Of a stretch of DNA of 16,021 bases, positions 1 to 7,681 are shown in pieces. The translations under genes were made by a program, and so were the position numbers. Numbering within the stretch: the first letter of the stretch is position 1; the number at the start of each line of letters is the position of its first letter. The DNA is from Bacteroidota bacterium (GTDB lineage Bacteria > Bacteroidota > Bacteroidia > Chitinophagales > Chitinophagaceae). The notes beneath the pieces were generated by a model, which saw nothing but the letters and a program-made list of their open reading frames with translations, was not told the origin of the DNA and made no database searches. The stretch lies in the NCBI GenBank assembly GCA_030831005.1, contig JAURLW010000129.1:1-16021 (forward strand), written 5' to 3'.

Positions 1-192
1 AAAACAGATTTAATGCCAGATTTTGATTTTGATGCGTTTAATCACGATCAAGAAGAAGAAGGCGAGTATGTACCTTATAGTGCTCCAGCTGCTGCACCAA
101 GTGCTTTTGTACCAGATGCTCCAGTGCAAGAAACGCCATCAGCACTACCATCTGCTGACGATGACTCTGGAATGGATGCTTGGAAAATTTAA
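1..192 (+). CDS. C-terminal end of an unidentified protein with an acidic, Ala/Pro-rich tail (5' partial)
   Basis: Frame 1 is open from the left edge to a TAA at 190-192 and gives 63 residues. The tail starts KTDLMPDFDFDAFNHDQEEE, passes through a stretch rich in Ala, Pro, Ser and Val, and ends in an acidic-then-aromatic terminus (DDDSGMDAWKI). This composition points to a disordered C-terminal extension, perhaps for protein contacts, rather than a folded domain. The stop is followed 14 bases later by a strong terminator, which supports this frame as the real gene end. An overlapping 61-codon reading in another frame is Leu/His-rich and looks like an artefact. I cannot assign a family because the body of the protein is outside the window. 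Confidence 0.7.
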   Translation, partial: KTDLMPDFDFDAFNHDQEEEGEYVPYSAPAAAPSAFVPDAPVQETPSALPSADDDSGMDAWKI

Positions 193-206
193 ATTCACAA
201 CTATAT

Positions 207-240
207 AAAAAAGGCCTATTGTTTTCAATAGGCCTTTTTT
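207..240. terminator. Bidirectional rho-independent terminator between convergent genes
   Basis: A perfect 15-bp inverted repeat: AAAAAAGGCCTATTG (207-221), loop TTTT, CAATAGGCCTTTTTT (226-240). It has an A-tract on the left arm and a T-tract on the right arm, so it can terminate transcription from both sides. It serves the partial + strand gene ending at 192 and the - strand ftsX-DUF3098 operon, whose TAA stop (240-242) overlaps the last base of the hairpin. Confidence 0.93.
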
Positions 241-488
241 TATGATTTTGGTTTACGCATGATAGCAAAAATCTCCACTACAAAGCCTAGTAATACAAGA
301 ACAGGAGCTAGCGTAATGCGTGAAGTACTGAATATTTCATCAGCGTGAAATTGATGTACATCTTCACTTTTACCTCCACTCATGAAGTAGAAGCCTAGTA
401 AGATTAATAAAACACCTGCAATCATTAGGGTATAATTGGTTTTATCAAATAAGAACAGGTTGTTGTTTTTTTCTTTAGTAGCTGACAT
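240..488 (-). CDS. DUF3098 family small membrane protein
   Basis: This 82-residue protein has two predicted membrane helices. The first is at about residues 19-37, ending in LGFYFMSGG. The second is at about 58-76, within RITLAPVLVLLGFVVEIFAI. The FDKTNY motif before helix 1, the MSGG turn and the RITLAP-VLLGFVVEIFAI block are, from memory, the hallmarks of the Bacteroidota DUF3098 family, whose function is unknown. It starts 11 bases after the ftsX stop and is co-oriented, so the two are almost certainly cotranscribed; this pairing is common in the phylum. A role next to FtsX in the inner membrane during division or wall remodelling is inference from position only. Confidence 0.9.
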   Translation of the reverse strand: MSATKEKNNNLFLFDKTNYTLMIAGVLLILLGFYFMSGGKSEDVHQFHADEIFSTSRITLAPVLVLLGFVVEIFAIMRKPKS

Positions 489-499
489 AAGTATTAAAT

Positions 500-1357
500 T
501 TAATAAAGATCGTCAATAGGGGTTTTTAAATATTTTATTACAGAACGATGGGTACTTAAAAAAGTAATCATCATGCCCATAAAAATCATAATGATTAATA
601 GGACAATAAAAAGATTATTGTTGTGTAACGTTTTTAGAGCTGGCAATTGAGCTTCAGCAAAGGATTTAACTAATAAGATGCCAATAGTAGCTAATACCCC
701 ACTGATACAGCCATTAATAAGCGCTCTTCTATCAAAAGGGCGTGTAATAAAATTACGGGTTGCGCCCACCATTTGCATAGTTTTAATTAAAAAGCGATTG
801 CTAAACATAGCCAAACGAACGGTATTGTCAATTAAAATAGCCACTACCATAAATAATACAATAGCGATCACTAATAATATGATACTGATTTTTCTGAAGT
901 TAGCATTCATGCTATTCACTACCAATGTAGGGTAATTAACATCACGCACTACATTGCTTTGCATGAAAAAGTCTTTAATTTTTGCTAAGCTGTCTTTATT
1001 TACATAAGCTTCTTGCACTTTTAAAGCTATGGAAGTAAAGAGCGGATTGGTACCTAAGAAAGCCTCAATATTCTCATTCTCCAAAGCACTTTGCATTTTT
1101 ATCGCCTCTTCTTTAGAAATGATTCTTGCTTCTCTTACCCATGCTTGTTTGTCACAAATTGTTTTCAGGGCTTGCACAGAAGCGTCTCTAGTTTGATCAT
1201 GGAAATCGATAGATACTTCAATATCTTCCTTAAATGCTCTAGTAAGCGCTCTGCCATTAATCATTAACCAACCTAAGATGCCAATTAAAAATAATACGAG
1301 CGATACACCAACAATGGCGTATACATAGGATGGTTTTGATTTTTTACCTGTTGTCAT
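500..1357 (-). CDS. ftsX: Cell division protein FtsX (permease-like)
   Basis: This 285-residue inner-membrane protein has the FtsX layout. A short basic cytoplasmic N terminus precedes TM1 (about 11-33). An extracytoplasmic domain (about 40-170) includes the ISKEEAIK segment typical of the family. Three more helices follow: about 172-198 (IILLVIAIVLFMVVAILI), about 224-245 and about 250-270. The loop after TM2 (NTVRLAMFSNRFLIKTMQMVGAT) is the conserved cytoplasmic region that contacts the ATPase FtsE. FtsEX is an ABC-type complex that transmits signals across the inner membrane to activate peptidoglycan hydrolases at the septum. No ftsE lies in the window, which is usual for Bacteroidota, where the two genes are commonly apart. 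The ATG at 1355-1357 is chosen because it gives the standard N terminus and follows a -7 box. Confidence 0.94.
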   Translation of the reverse strand: MTTGKKSKPSYVYAIVGVSLVLFLIGILGWLMINGRALTRAFKEDIEVSIDFHDQTRDASVQALKTICDKQAWVREARIISKEEAIKMQSALENENIEAFLGTNPLFTSIALKVQEAYVNKDSLAKIKDFFMQSNVVRDVNYPTLVVNSMNANFRKISIILLVIAIVLFMVVAILIDNTVRLAMFSNRFLIKTMQMVGATRNFITRPFDRRALINGCISGVLATIGILLVKSFAEAQLPALKTLHNNNLFIVLLIIMIFMGMMITFLSTHRSVIKYLKTPIDDLY

Positions 1358-1374
1358 GCGTGTTTCTTGTCCTT

Positions 1375-1382
1375 CAAAAATA
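1375..1382 (-). promoter_or_regulatory. Probable Bacteroidota-type -7 promoter box for ftsX-DUF3098
   Basis: The reverse complement of 1375-1382 reads TATTTTTG, a full match to the Bacteroidota -7 consensus TAnnTTTG, ending 17 bases upstream of the ftsX ATG. No convincing TTG -33 element is seen at the usual spacing. In such AT-rich DNA a chance match is possible, so the call rests on its position. Confidence 0.5.
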
Positions 1383-1540
1383 GATAATTAGCTTCGTAAT
1401 TTATACATATTCTTACATTAATCTGTTTTTTTAACAATTTTCATAAAACTAAAAAACAATAAAATAATTACGATCACTTCATTGCATTCCTATGCTACAA
1501 TTGATTAATTTAGCAGCAACACTCTTAAAATTAATTTTCA

Positions 1541-2668
1541 ATGCACGATTTAAGCGCTTTTTTTTCTCCCTTACCTTATATTGAAACTATTGATAAAGAA
1601 GCGTTTCATCCATTACAATGGGGTGCGCATGTAAAAGCCTTGACTTCAGAAGATTTTGATTGGGAAGAAGCAGATATTGTCATTGTGGGTTGCGGAGAAT
1701 CGAGAGGTGCCAACGCTAACTTCTCGGATGCTCCTAATACCATTCGAAAATATTTCTATGAATTATTTGTATGGCATCCACAACTTAAAGTTGTTGATGC
1801 GGGTAATATTTTAGAAGGGGCTACAGAGGCGGACACTAAAGCAGCTTTAGCTTTAGTATTGAAGGAATTAGAAGCTGCTGGTAAAACTGTTTTGGTTTTA
1901 GGTGGTAGTCAAGATTTAACCCTCGAACAATACAATGCTTTCAGGGCTGCCCATAAAACAATTCAAGCAGTGGCGGTAGATATGCTGATTGATCTCGAAG
2001 AAACAGCGGTAGTTAATGAACGCAGTTATCTTATGAATATGTTAACCGAGGATCCTAATTTCATTCAACATTTTACACATATCGGCTTTCAAAGTTATTT
2101 CGTGCAACCTCAAATGTTGCAAACCTTAGATATGTTGCGTTTCGATTGCTTTAGATTAGGAAAAGTACGCAGTCAATTATCAATAGTGGAACCGCCCATG
2201 CGAGATGCACATTTATTAACGGTTGATATGAATGCGGTGAAATATAGCGATGCGCCAATCAATAAATATGGATCTCCCAATGGATTTGCAGGCGATGAAA
2301 TGTGCCAGCTTATGAAATATGCCGGTATGAGTCAGCACTTACAATCTATCGGATTGTATGGTTATGATCCTACTCTTGATCAAGAAGATATGACTGCTCG
2401 TTTAATGGCGCAGATGTTATGGTATTTTATAGACGGGTTTTCTTGGCGTGCACAAGAGGCCTCGCTTTCTGATACCGCCTCTTTTTTAAGTTTTCATGTG
2501 CAAATGCAACATCAAGACACCTTGTTTATGAAGAGTAAAAAGACAAATCGTTGGTGGATGCAATTGCCGGATGCTTCTATGGTACCATGTACTTATGAAG
2601 ATTATTTGTGTGCTTGCAATGATGAAATTCCAGACAGATGGTTGCGTATTCAAGAGCGTTTAAGTTAG
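1541..2668 (+). CDS. Ureohydrolase (arginase/formimidoylglutamase)-fold protein with degenerate metal-binding motifs
   Basis: This 375-residue protein aligns by eye with the Bacteroidota group annotated as formimidoylglutamase or arginase-family. The three ureohydrolase signatures can be located but are altered. GG(D)HS becomes GGSQD at 121-125 (His to Gln). DAHxD becomes DMLID at 147-151 (His to Leu). SxDxDxxDP becomes TVDMNAVKYSDAP at 227-239 (second Asp to Asn, and DP to DA). Only Asp147, Asp151 and Asp229 of the six usual Mn2+ ligands remain, so binuclear-Mn hydrolysis of a guanidino or formimino substrate looks unlikely. A well-kept block SPNGFAGDEMCQLMKYAG (about 246-263) and the C-terminal NRWWMQLP (about 346-353) mark this subfamily. 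No other histidine-degradation or arginine genes are nearby. The fold is confident; the activity is not. Confidence 0.85.
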   Translation: MHDLSAFFSPLPYIETIDKEAFHPLQWGAHVKALTSEDFDWEEADIVIVGCGESRGANANFSDAPNTIRKYFYELFVWHPQLKVVDAGNILEGATEADTKAALALVLKELEAAGKTVLVLGGSQDLTLEQYNAFRAAHKTIQAVAVDMLIDLEETAVVNERSYLMNMLTEDPNFIQHFTHIGFQSYFVQPQMLQTLDMLRFDCFRLGKVRSQLSIVEPPMRDAHLLTVDMNAVKYSDAPINKYGSPNGFAGDEMCQLMKYAGMSQHLQSIGLYGYDPTLDQEDMTARLMAQMLWYFIDGFSWRAQEASLSDTASFLSFHVQMQHQDTLFMKSKKTNRWWMQLPDASMVPCTYEDYLCACNDEIPDRWLRIQERLS

Positions 2669-2705
2669 ACTTCGTATCTTCACATTTAAATAAGAAGGCA
2701 ATAGG

Positions 2706-3890
2706 GTGATAGAACATAAACAAATTGTTGAAAATGAACGCGCCGTTTTAGTAGGTTTAGTGCATCGTTATCAAACAGAAACACAATTACAAGAATATTT
2801 ACATGAATTGGCTTTCTTAGCAGAAACGGCTGGTGCCGTAACAGAGAAAGTGTTTTTTCAAAAATTACCTAAGCCTGATAGTAGAACCTTTGTTGGTAAG
2901 GGAAAGTTAGAAGAAATACGCCTGTATGTTCAAGAAAAAGGTATTCAATTAGCCATTTTCGATGATGAACTTACAGGATCGCAAATCATTAATATAGAAA
3001 AGGCTATTGGTATCAAAACCATCGATCGAAGCGATTTAATCTTAGATATTTTTGCTAGAAGAGCTAAAACAGCTCAAGCAAAAGTACAAGTAGAATTAGC
3101 ACAATATCAATATTTATTACCTCGACTAAAAGGTATGTGGCAGCATCTAGAGCGACAAGGTGGAGGTATTGGTTCTAGAGGTCCTGGGGAAACTGAAATA
3201 GAAACGGACCGTCGTATTGTCAAAGATAAAATTGGTTTGTTGCGCAAGCGTTTAGCAGAGATTGATAAACAAATGGCTACGCAAAGAAAAGAAAGAGGCA
3301 CCTTTATTCGCATCGCATTAGTTGGCTATACTAATGTTGGGAAAAGCACCTTGATGAATGTTACTAGCAAAAGTGAGGTCTTTGCAGAAAATAAATTGTT
3401 TGCCACTTTAGATACTACTACACGAAAAGTTGTATTTGAACAAACGCCGTTTTTATTAAGTGATACGGTAGGTTTTATTAGAAAGTTACCGCATCATTTA
3501 GTAGAAAGTTTTAAGAGTACTTTAGATGAAGTGCGTGAAGCCGATTGTTTATTGCATGTTGTAGATATTTCGCACCCTAAATATGAAGATCAAATGGGTG
3601 TGGTGATTAAAACACTACAAGATATTAAAGCCTTCGATAAGCCTATTATTACCGTTTTTAATAAAATGGACTTGTACGAAGCACATACCTTTGATGAATG
3701 GCTTTCTGATGAAATAAAAACAGAATTATTACAACAATTAGAAGAACGCTGGCAATTAGAGACCGGTAATAATGCCCTGTTTATCTCTGCTACTACGAAG
3801 TGCAATATTGATCAATTCAGACAAACCTTGTTGGCTAAAATCAAAGCGCTGTATGAAGAGCGCTACCCATATTTAACTCATTTTTATTAG
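2706..3890 (+). CDS. hflX: GTPase HflX (ribosome-splitting/rescue factor)
   Basis: This 394-residue protein has the full HflX arrangement. The N-terminal HflX domain (about 10-150) contains FVGKGKLEEI, followed by the diagnostic GPGETEIETDRR at 159-170 and a helical linker. The G domain has G1 GYTNVGKST (207-215), G3 DTVGFIRKLP (253-262), G4 NKMD (319-322) and a G5-like SATT. HflX binds the 50S subunit, splits stalled 70S ribosomes under stress and associates with 23S rRNA. Translation starts at a GTG (2706-2708), with AGAAGG about 8 bases upstream, one of very few Shine-Dalgarno-like sequences here. It lies 37 bases after the ureohydrolase gene in the same direction, so readthrough from it is likely. 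Confidence 0.95.
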   Translation: MIEHKQIVENERAVLVGLVHRYQTETQLQEYLHELAFLAETAGAVTEKVFFQKLPKPDSRTFVGKGKLEEIRLYVQEKGIQLAIFDDELTGSQIINIEKAIGIKTIDRSDLILDIFARRAKTAQAKVQVELAQYQYLLPRLKGMWQHLERQGGGIGSRGPGETEIETDRRIVKDKIGLLRKRLAEIDKQMATQRKERGTFIRIALVGYTNVGKSTLMNVTSKSEVFAENKLFATLDTTTRKVVFEQTPFLLSDTVGFIRKLPHHLVESFKSTLDEVREADCLLHVVDISHPKYEDQMGVVIKTLQDIKAFDKPIITVFNKMDLYEAHTFDEWLSDEIKTELLQQLEERWQLETGNNALFISATTKCNIDQFRQTLLAKIKALYEERYPYLTHFY

Positions 3891-4546
3891 TCGAAACTAC
3901 GATTCAAAAAATCTATTAAAGGCTTGGCTGCTTTGCAATAGGTAAGCAGCGTTTTCAATAAATCTTTTTGAGTAAGAAGTGTATCTGGAATAGGATGTGT
4001 TACTAAAAAACTCTTAAGCTGTAAGTACGACAAAGCAGGATGATCAATAGCGTAGCCCTTTGGTGCTTTTTTTAATCGATCGCCTTCCATGTTTGGAAAG
4101 AGCTTTTTAAAACTAGCTTTATTTATAATATCCTTAAAATCGCTCCAGCTGTAGTCTATCTCTTGTCGGATAGATTGTAAAACAGGTCCGTCTGGCATCC
4201 AAATGCCGGCACCGAAAAAACTCTTCCCATTGGGTTCGAAATGAAAGTAAAAACCTGCTCGCTCCGATTTTCTACCCCCTTTAGCCAGGTAAGCGGCTAG
4301 GTTAGTTTTATAGGGTAATTTGTTTTTTGAAAAACGTACATCTCTAAACAAACGAAATATACAGGCTTTAGCTTCTAATCCCTCTATACTTGGGTCGATA
4401 GCAACTAACTCATGAAGTAAACGAGTGGTAAAAGACTGCATGTCTTTCATGGCTATCTGATAGGTATCGCGATGAGCATCAAACCAAACACGATCATTAT
4501 TTTTTTGTAGTTTCTTAAGAAATTGAAGGGTATTAGCTTCTAACAT
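3887..4546 (-). CDS. DUF2461 family protein
   Basis: This 219-residue soluble protein has no signal peptide. It resembles the DUF2461 (TIGR02453) family: the N-terminal LQFLKKLQKNNDRVWFDAHR, then the FRLFRDVRFSKNKLPYKTNLAAYL core (about 64-87), GFYFHFEPNGKSFFGAGIW (about 98-116) and a C-terminal helical part with HPALSYLQLKSF. The length is typical. The biochemical function of the family is not established to my knowledge. It converges on hflX and their stop codons overlap. Its ATG is 95 bases from the divergent dxr gene. Confidence 0.9.
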   Translation of the reverse strand: MLEANTLQFLKKLQKNNDRVWFDAHRDTYQIAMKDMQSFTTRLLHELVAIDPSIEGLEAKACIFRLFRDVRFSKNKLPYKTNLAAYLAKGGRKSERAGFYFHFEPNGKSFFGAGIWMPDGPVLQSIRQEIDYSWSDFKDIINKASFKKLFPNMEGDRLKKAPKGYAIDHPALSYLQLKSFLVTHPIPDTLLTQKDLLKTLLTYCKAAKPLIDFLNRSFD

Positions 4547-4616
4547 TTGAGGCGTTTTTAAAGGAGCTAAATTATAATTATTTCATAAGATATCACTAAT
4601 TACGTATTGCTTTTAA

Positions 4617-4624
4617 TATCTTTG
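4617..4624 (+). promoter_or_regulatory. Bacteroidota-type -7 promoter box for dxr-rseP
   Basis: TATCTTTG at 4617-4624 is an exact TAnnTTTG match ending 17 bases before the dxr ATG, implying a short leader of about a dozen bases. The nearest upstream TTG (4607-4609) is too close to be a normal -33 element. Confidence 0.6.
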
Positions 4625-4641
4625 AAGCAATTATTTTTTTA

Positions 4642-5808
4642 ATGAAGCGTTTAGCAATTTTAGGTTCTACTGGTTCTATAGGTACTCAAGCCTTAGACGT
4701 GGTGGCAGCACATCCTACTTTATTTGAAGTAGAAGTATTGTCGGCACATAGTAATGCTGCTCTACTTATAGAGCAAGCCCATCAGTTTCAACCCAATGCA
4801 GTGGTAGTTACTGACCCTAAAAAATATGATGAAGTAAAACGCGCGTTAAGTGCTTTGCCTATAAAAGTATTCTCTGGTGCAGATGCGCTTAATGAAGTGG
4901 TGCAATGGGAAGCCGTAGATATGGTATTAGCGGCCATTGTAGGTTTTGCAGGATTGCATTCTACCTTAGCTGCAATTGATGCCGGAAAGCCAATCGCTTT
5001 AGCCAATAAAGAAACCTTGGTAGTAGCTGGTGATATTGTAATGCAGCGTGCTGCAGAAAAAAACGTACCCATTATTCCTGTAGATAGTGAGCATTCTGCC
5101 ATCTTTCAATGCTTAGTAGGCGAAACCGCAGAAAGTATTGATAAAATAATATTAACCGCTTCTGGCGGACCATTTCTTGGTAGAAAAACCAATTTCTTGG
5201 TCAATGTAAAGGCTATGCATGCCTTACAACATCCTAATTGGACCATGGGTGCAAAAATAACCATTGACAGTGCTACCTTAATGAATAAGGGCTTGGAAAT
5301 GATTGAAGCTAAATGGTTATTTGGATTAAAAAACGAACAAATCGATGTTATCATCCATCCTGAATCAATAGCGCATTCATTTGTCCAATTTATAGATGGA
5401 TCTTTAAAAGCTCAATTGGGCTTGCCCGATATGAAATTGCCTATTCAATATGCTTTAGCATTTCCTCAGCGTATTTCAAATACGCATAAGCGTTTTGACT
5501 TTAAGGATTTTCAAACTTTAAAATTTGAAGCACCAGATTACAAAACCTTCAGAAATTTAGCCATTGCTAAAGATGCAATGTTTAAAGGAGGTAATATGGC
5601 CTGTGTGATGAATGCCGCAAATGAAGAAGTGGTACATGCCTTTTTGCAAAATCAAATTGGCTTTTTAAGTATGAGTGATATAATTGAAGAGGTAATTCAG
5701 AAAGTAGCGTTTATAAACACACCTACCTTACAAGAATATATAGCAAGTGATGCACAAGCACGCGAGCAAGCTCAAGAATTAATAAAAACAAACAGCTACA
5801 AACATTAA
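4642..5808 (+). CDS. dxr: 1-deoxy-D-xylulose 5-phosphate reductoisomerase
   Basis: This 388-residue protein is the usual length for DXR. The enzyme rearranges and reduces 1-deoxy-D-xylulose 5-phosphate to 2-C-methyl-D-erythritol 4-phosphate with NADPH, the committed step of the MEP isoprenoid pathway, in the cytosol. Visible motifs are the NADPH-binding GSTGSIGTQ (8-16), LANKETLVVAG, the metal and active-site PVDSEHSAIFQ (Asp148, Glu150), the TASGGPF loop, HPNWTMG with His197, and SATLMNKGLEMIEAKWLF with Asn215, Lys216 and the third metal ligand Glu219. All catalytic residues are present. There is no Shine-Dalgarno sequence; the start follows an AT-rich leader. It is the first gene of a pair with rseP (11-base gap), an adjacency common in bacteria. 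Confidence 0.97.
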   Translation: MKRLAILGSTGSIGTQALDVVAAHPTLFEVEVLSAHSNAALLIEQAHQFQPNAVVVTDPKKYDEVKRALSALPIKVFSGADALNEVVQWEAVDMVLAAIVGFAGLHSTLAAIDAGKPIALANKETLVVAGDIVMQRAAEKNVPIIPVDSEHSAIFQCLVGETAESIDKIILTASGGPFLGRKTNFLVNVKAMHALQHPNWTMGAKITIDSATLMNKGLEMIEAKWLFGLKNEQIDVIIHPESIAHSFVQFIDGSLKAQLGLPDMKLPIQYALAFPQRISNTHKRFDFKDFQTLKFEAPDYKTFRNLAIAKDAMFKGGNMACVMNAANEEVVHAFLQNQIGFLSMSDIIEEVIQKVAFINTPTLQEYIASDAQAREQAQELIKTNSYKH

Positions 5809-5819
5809 ATATCATTTAG

Positions 5820-7205
5820 ATGAACACAACACAGTTATTATTGTCAGGTGCATGGACGCAAGGCTTACAGTTATTCGCAGCGCTATCGTTATTAATCATT
5901 ATTCACGAAGGGGGTCATTTTGTTTTTGCTAAATTATGCAAAACACGTGTAGAGAAATTTTATTTATTCTTCGATTTCTTATTTCCTTTTTCTGGGCTAC
6001 TTAATTTTTCTTTGTTTAAAAAGAAAAAGGGCGATACCGAATATGGTATCGGTTGGTTTCCTCTAGGTGGCTATGTAAAAATTGCAGGCATGGTAGATGA
6101 GAGTATGGATAAGGAGCAATTAGCACAAGCACCACAACCATGGGAATACCGTTCTAAAAAAGCGTATCAGAAACTAGGTATTATGTTGGGTGGTATTATA
6201 TTTAATATTATTGCAGCAATGATTATCTACTCTTTTATTTATGGCATTTGGGGCGAACATTATTTGTCTACCAGCCAAGTAAAATATGGCATAGAGGCAA
6301 GTGAAGAGGCTAAAGCAATTGGTTTCAAAAATGGCGATAAAATTATTAGTGTTGGTGGAGTAGTGTCGGAGCGTTTCGATGCCAATCTTACACAATTAAT
6401 TTTGTCGGAAGCAAAAACAGTTGATGTAGAACGTGATGGATTGCCTACTACTATAGCTATACCAGCAGGTACCATCAAAAAATTACTATCAAGTGGAGCT
6501 AATAAAAAATCTTTTTGGACCTATAGAACGCCTTTTACCATTAGTGATGTAGCACCTGGAAGCGCTGCTGATAAAATGGGCTTGAAAGCAAAAGATAGCA
6601 TCCTTTATATCAACAATCAATCCATCGCCTATTTCGATCAATTACAAGCTTCTTTATCCCAATATAAAAATGCACCTATTCAAGTAGTCGTAGCTCGTGC
6701 CAACAATGAAATAGATACCCTAACAACTACCGTTCCGAGCAATGGAAAATTAGGTATTGTAGCTGCTATGGACCCAGATCGTTATTTCAGTACGGTTACA
6801 AAAAACTTTAGCATTGGTGGTGCTATGGTTAAAGGCGTAACGAACACGATTGACAAATTAGGATTTTACGTAGAGCAATTTGTGTTTTTATTTACCTCTA
6901 AAGAAGCCAATGCAAAAGATAGCGTAGGGGGTATGATTACTTTTGCTAAACAATTCCCAACAGAATTTACGTGGTTAAGTTTCTTGTCGTTAACCGCCTT
7001 TATTTCTATTATTCTAGCCTTCATGAATTTATTACCTATTCCAGGATTAGATGGTGGTTATGTGGTATTCTTATTATTTGAGCTATTTACAGGTAAAAAA
7101 GTAAGCGAAAAAGTAATGGAGAAAGCTACAACGGTTGGCCTTGTATTACTATTGGCTCTTATGGTTTATGCCAATGGCATGGATATTTTCCGCTTATTTA
7201 AATAG
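5820..7205 (+). CDS. rseP: RIP metalloprotease RseP (site-2 protease, M50B)
   Basis: This 461-residue intramembrane zinc protease has TM1 (about 14-36) carrying the HEGGH zinc motif (29-33). Next come a membrane-associated loop with GGYVKIAGM and a helix at about 120-142. Two PDZ domains follow (about 145-215, and about 238-300 beginning FTISDVAPGSAAD). The C-terminal helices include LLPIPGLDGGYVVFLLFE, where Asp411 of the LDGG motif is the third zinc ligand. RseP cleaves transmembrane segments of anti-sigma factors and leftover signal peptides. No RseA-type anti-sigma gene is nearby, so its local substrate cannot be told. It is the second gene of the dxr operon and ends 16 bases before a strong terminator. 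Confidence 0.96.
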   Translation: MNTTQLLLSGAWTQGLQLFAALSLLIIIHEGGHFVFAKLCKTRVEKFYLFFDFLFPFSGLLNFSLFKKKKGDTEYGIGWFPLGGYVKIAGMVDESMDKEQLAQAPQPWEYRSKKAYQKLGIMLGGIIFNIIAAMIIYSFIYGIWGEHYLSTSQVKYGIEASEEAKAIGFKNGDKIISVGGVVSERFDANLTQLILSEAKTVDVERDGLPTTIAIPAGTIKKLLSSGANKKSFWTYRTPFTISDVAPGSAADKMGLKAKDSILYINNQSIAYFDQLQASLSQYKNAPIQVVVARANNEIDTLTTTVPSNGKLGIVAAMDPDRYFSTVTKNFSIGGAMVKGVTNTIDKLGFYVEQFVFLFTSKEANAKDSVGGMITFAKQFPTEFTWLSFLSLTAFISIILAFMNLLPIPGLDGGYVVFLLFELFTGKKVSEKVMEKATTVGLVLLLALMVYANGMDIFRLFK

Positions 7206-7221
7206 TGTTAATACCTACTTA

Positions 7222-7260
7222 AAAAGGGACGAACCAACACGGTTCGTCCCTTTTCTTTTT
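7222..7260 (+). terminator. Rho-independent terminator of the dxr-rseP operon
   Basis: A perfect 14-bp stem, AAAAGGGACGAACC (7222-7235) and GGTTCGTCCCTTTT (7241-7254), with loop AACAC, followed by CTTTTT. It lies 16 bases after the rseP stop and isolates the operon from the tmRNA gene. Confidence 0.93.
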
Positions 7261-7280
7261 ATTTAATCGGCACAAAGCCG

Positions 7281-7288
7281 TAACTTTG
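7281..7288 (+). promoter_or_regulatory. -7 promoter box for ssrA
   Basis: TAACTTTG at 7281-7288 matches TAnnTTTG exactly, immediately after the upstream terminator and 17 bases before the mature tmRNA 5' end. Transcription would begin around 7293-7296, leaving a short 5' leader for RNase P to remove. Confidence 0.6.
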
Positions 7289-7305
7289 TAGTACTTACAA
7301 ATTCT

Positions 7306-7677
7306 GGGGCCGACTGGTTTTGACAGCATTTATGCAGGATTGGTAAGCATGCCGTGCGTTGGATAATTAGCACGATAATCTGAATATTCAAAATCTATCT
7401 GGCAATACTCAGTATGCCATGGCTGCTTAATCAGTGATTAACCACCCATTTTGGCCGCAAGCAAACAGATGCCTATATCTGTAGCTGCCGCCTAACTCGA
7501 AACAAGAATAGGATAGTGAGTGTTGTGCTACGGTACACTTGCGAAAACAAAGTAGCTAAGCATTGCCTTGGTTGGTTTAGTTCCGGTGCAGTGACGAAAA
7601 TCAATACTAAAATAAGCATGTAGAAAGCCTTTTGGGCGAATGTTTGGAACTGGGTTCGACTCCCAGCGGTTCCACCC
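7306..7677 (+). ncRNA. ssrA: tmRNA (ssrA), one-piece, tag GNTQYAMAA
   Basis: tmRNA rescues stalled ribosomes by trans-translation and tags the nascent chain for proteolysis. The 5' end GGGGCCGACTGGTTTTGACA and the 3' end form the tRNA-like domain. GGGGCCG (7306-7312) pairs with CGGTTCC (7667-7673), including two G-U pairs, and the T arm is CTGGG, loop TTCGACT, CCCAG (7650-7666). The conserved TAAGCATGTAGA precedes the 3' domain at about 7613-7624. The tag frame starts about 95 bases in: GGC AAT ACT CAG TAT GCC ATG GCT GCT TAA (7401-7430), encoding GNTQYAMAA. After the discriminator A7674 the genome reads CCC rather than CCA, so the terminal A must be made or repaired after transcription. SmpB is not in the window. 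Confidence 0.96.
7401..7430 (+). other. tmRNA proteolysis-tag reading frame
   Basis: Nine sense codons and TAA within ssrA encode GNTQYAMAA. The Tyr-Ala-hydrophobic-Ala-Ala ending matches the degron recognised by ClpXP-type proteases on tmRNA-tagged proteins. The charged alanine would precede the first glycine. The resume codon GGC is inferred from position and from the tag ending, not from an experiment. Confidence 0.85.
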
Positions 7678-7681
7678 CAGC

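Noticed and set aside
23..208. A 61-codon reading frame over the left-edge gene
   Set aside because: It has a Leu/His/Gln-rich shadow composition and overlaps the more protein-like frame-1 tail that ends just before a terminator; its stop also lies inside the hairpin arm.
1496..1503. TACAATTG (and TAATTTTC at 1532-1539) as the promoter of the ureohydrolase gene
   Set aside because: Each has one mismatch and neither has a properly spaced upstream element; I could not choose between them in this AT-rich region.
2675..2682. TATCTTCA upstream of hflX as a -7 promoter box
   Set aside because: Two mismatches to TTTG; hflX may simply be read from upstream, so the evidence is too weak to list as a feature.
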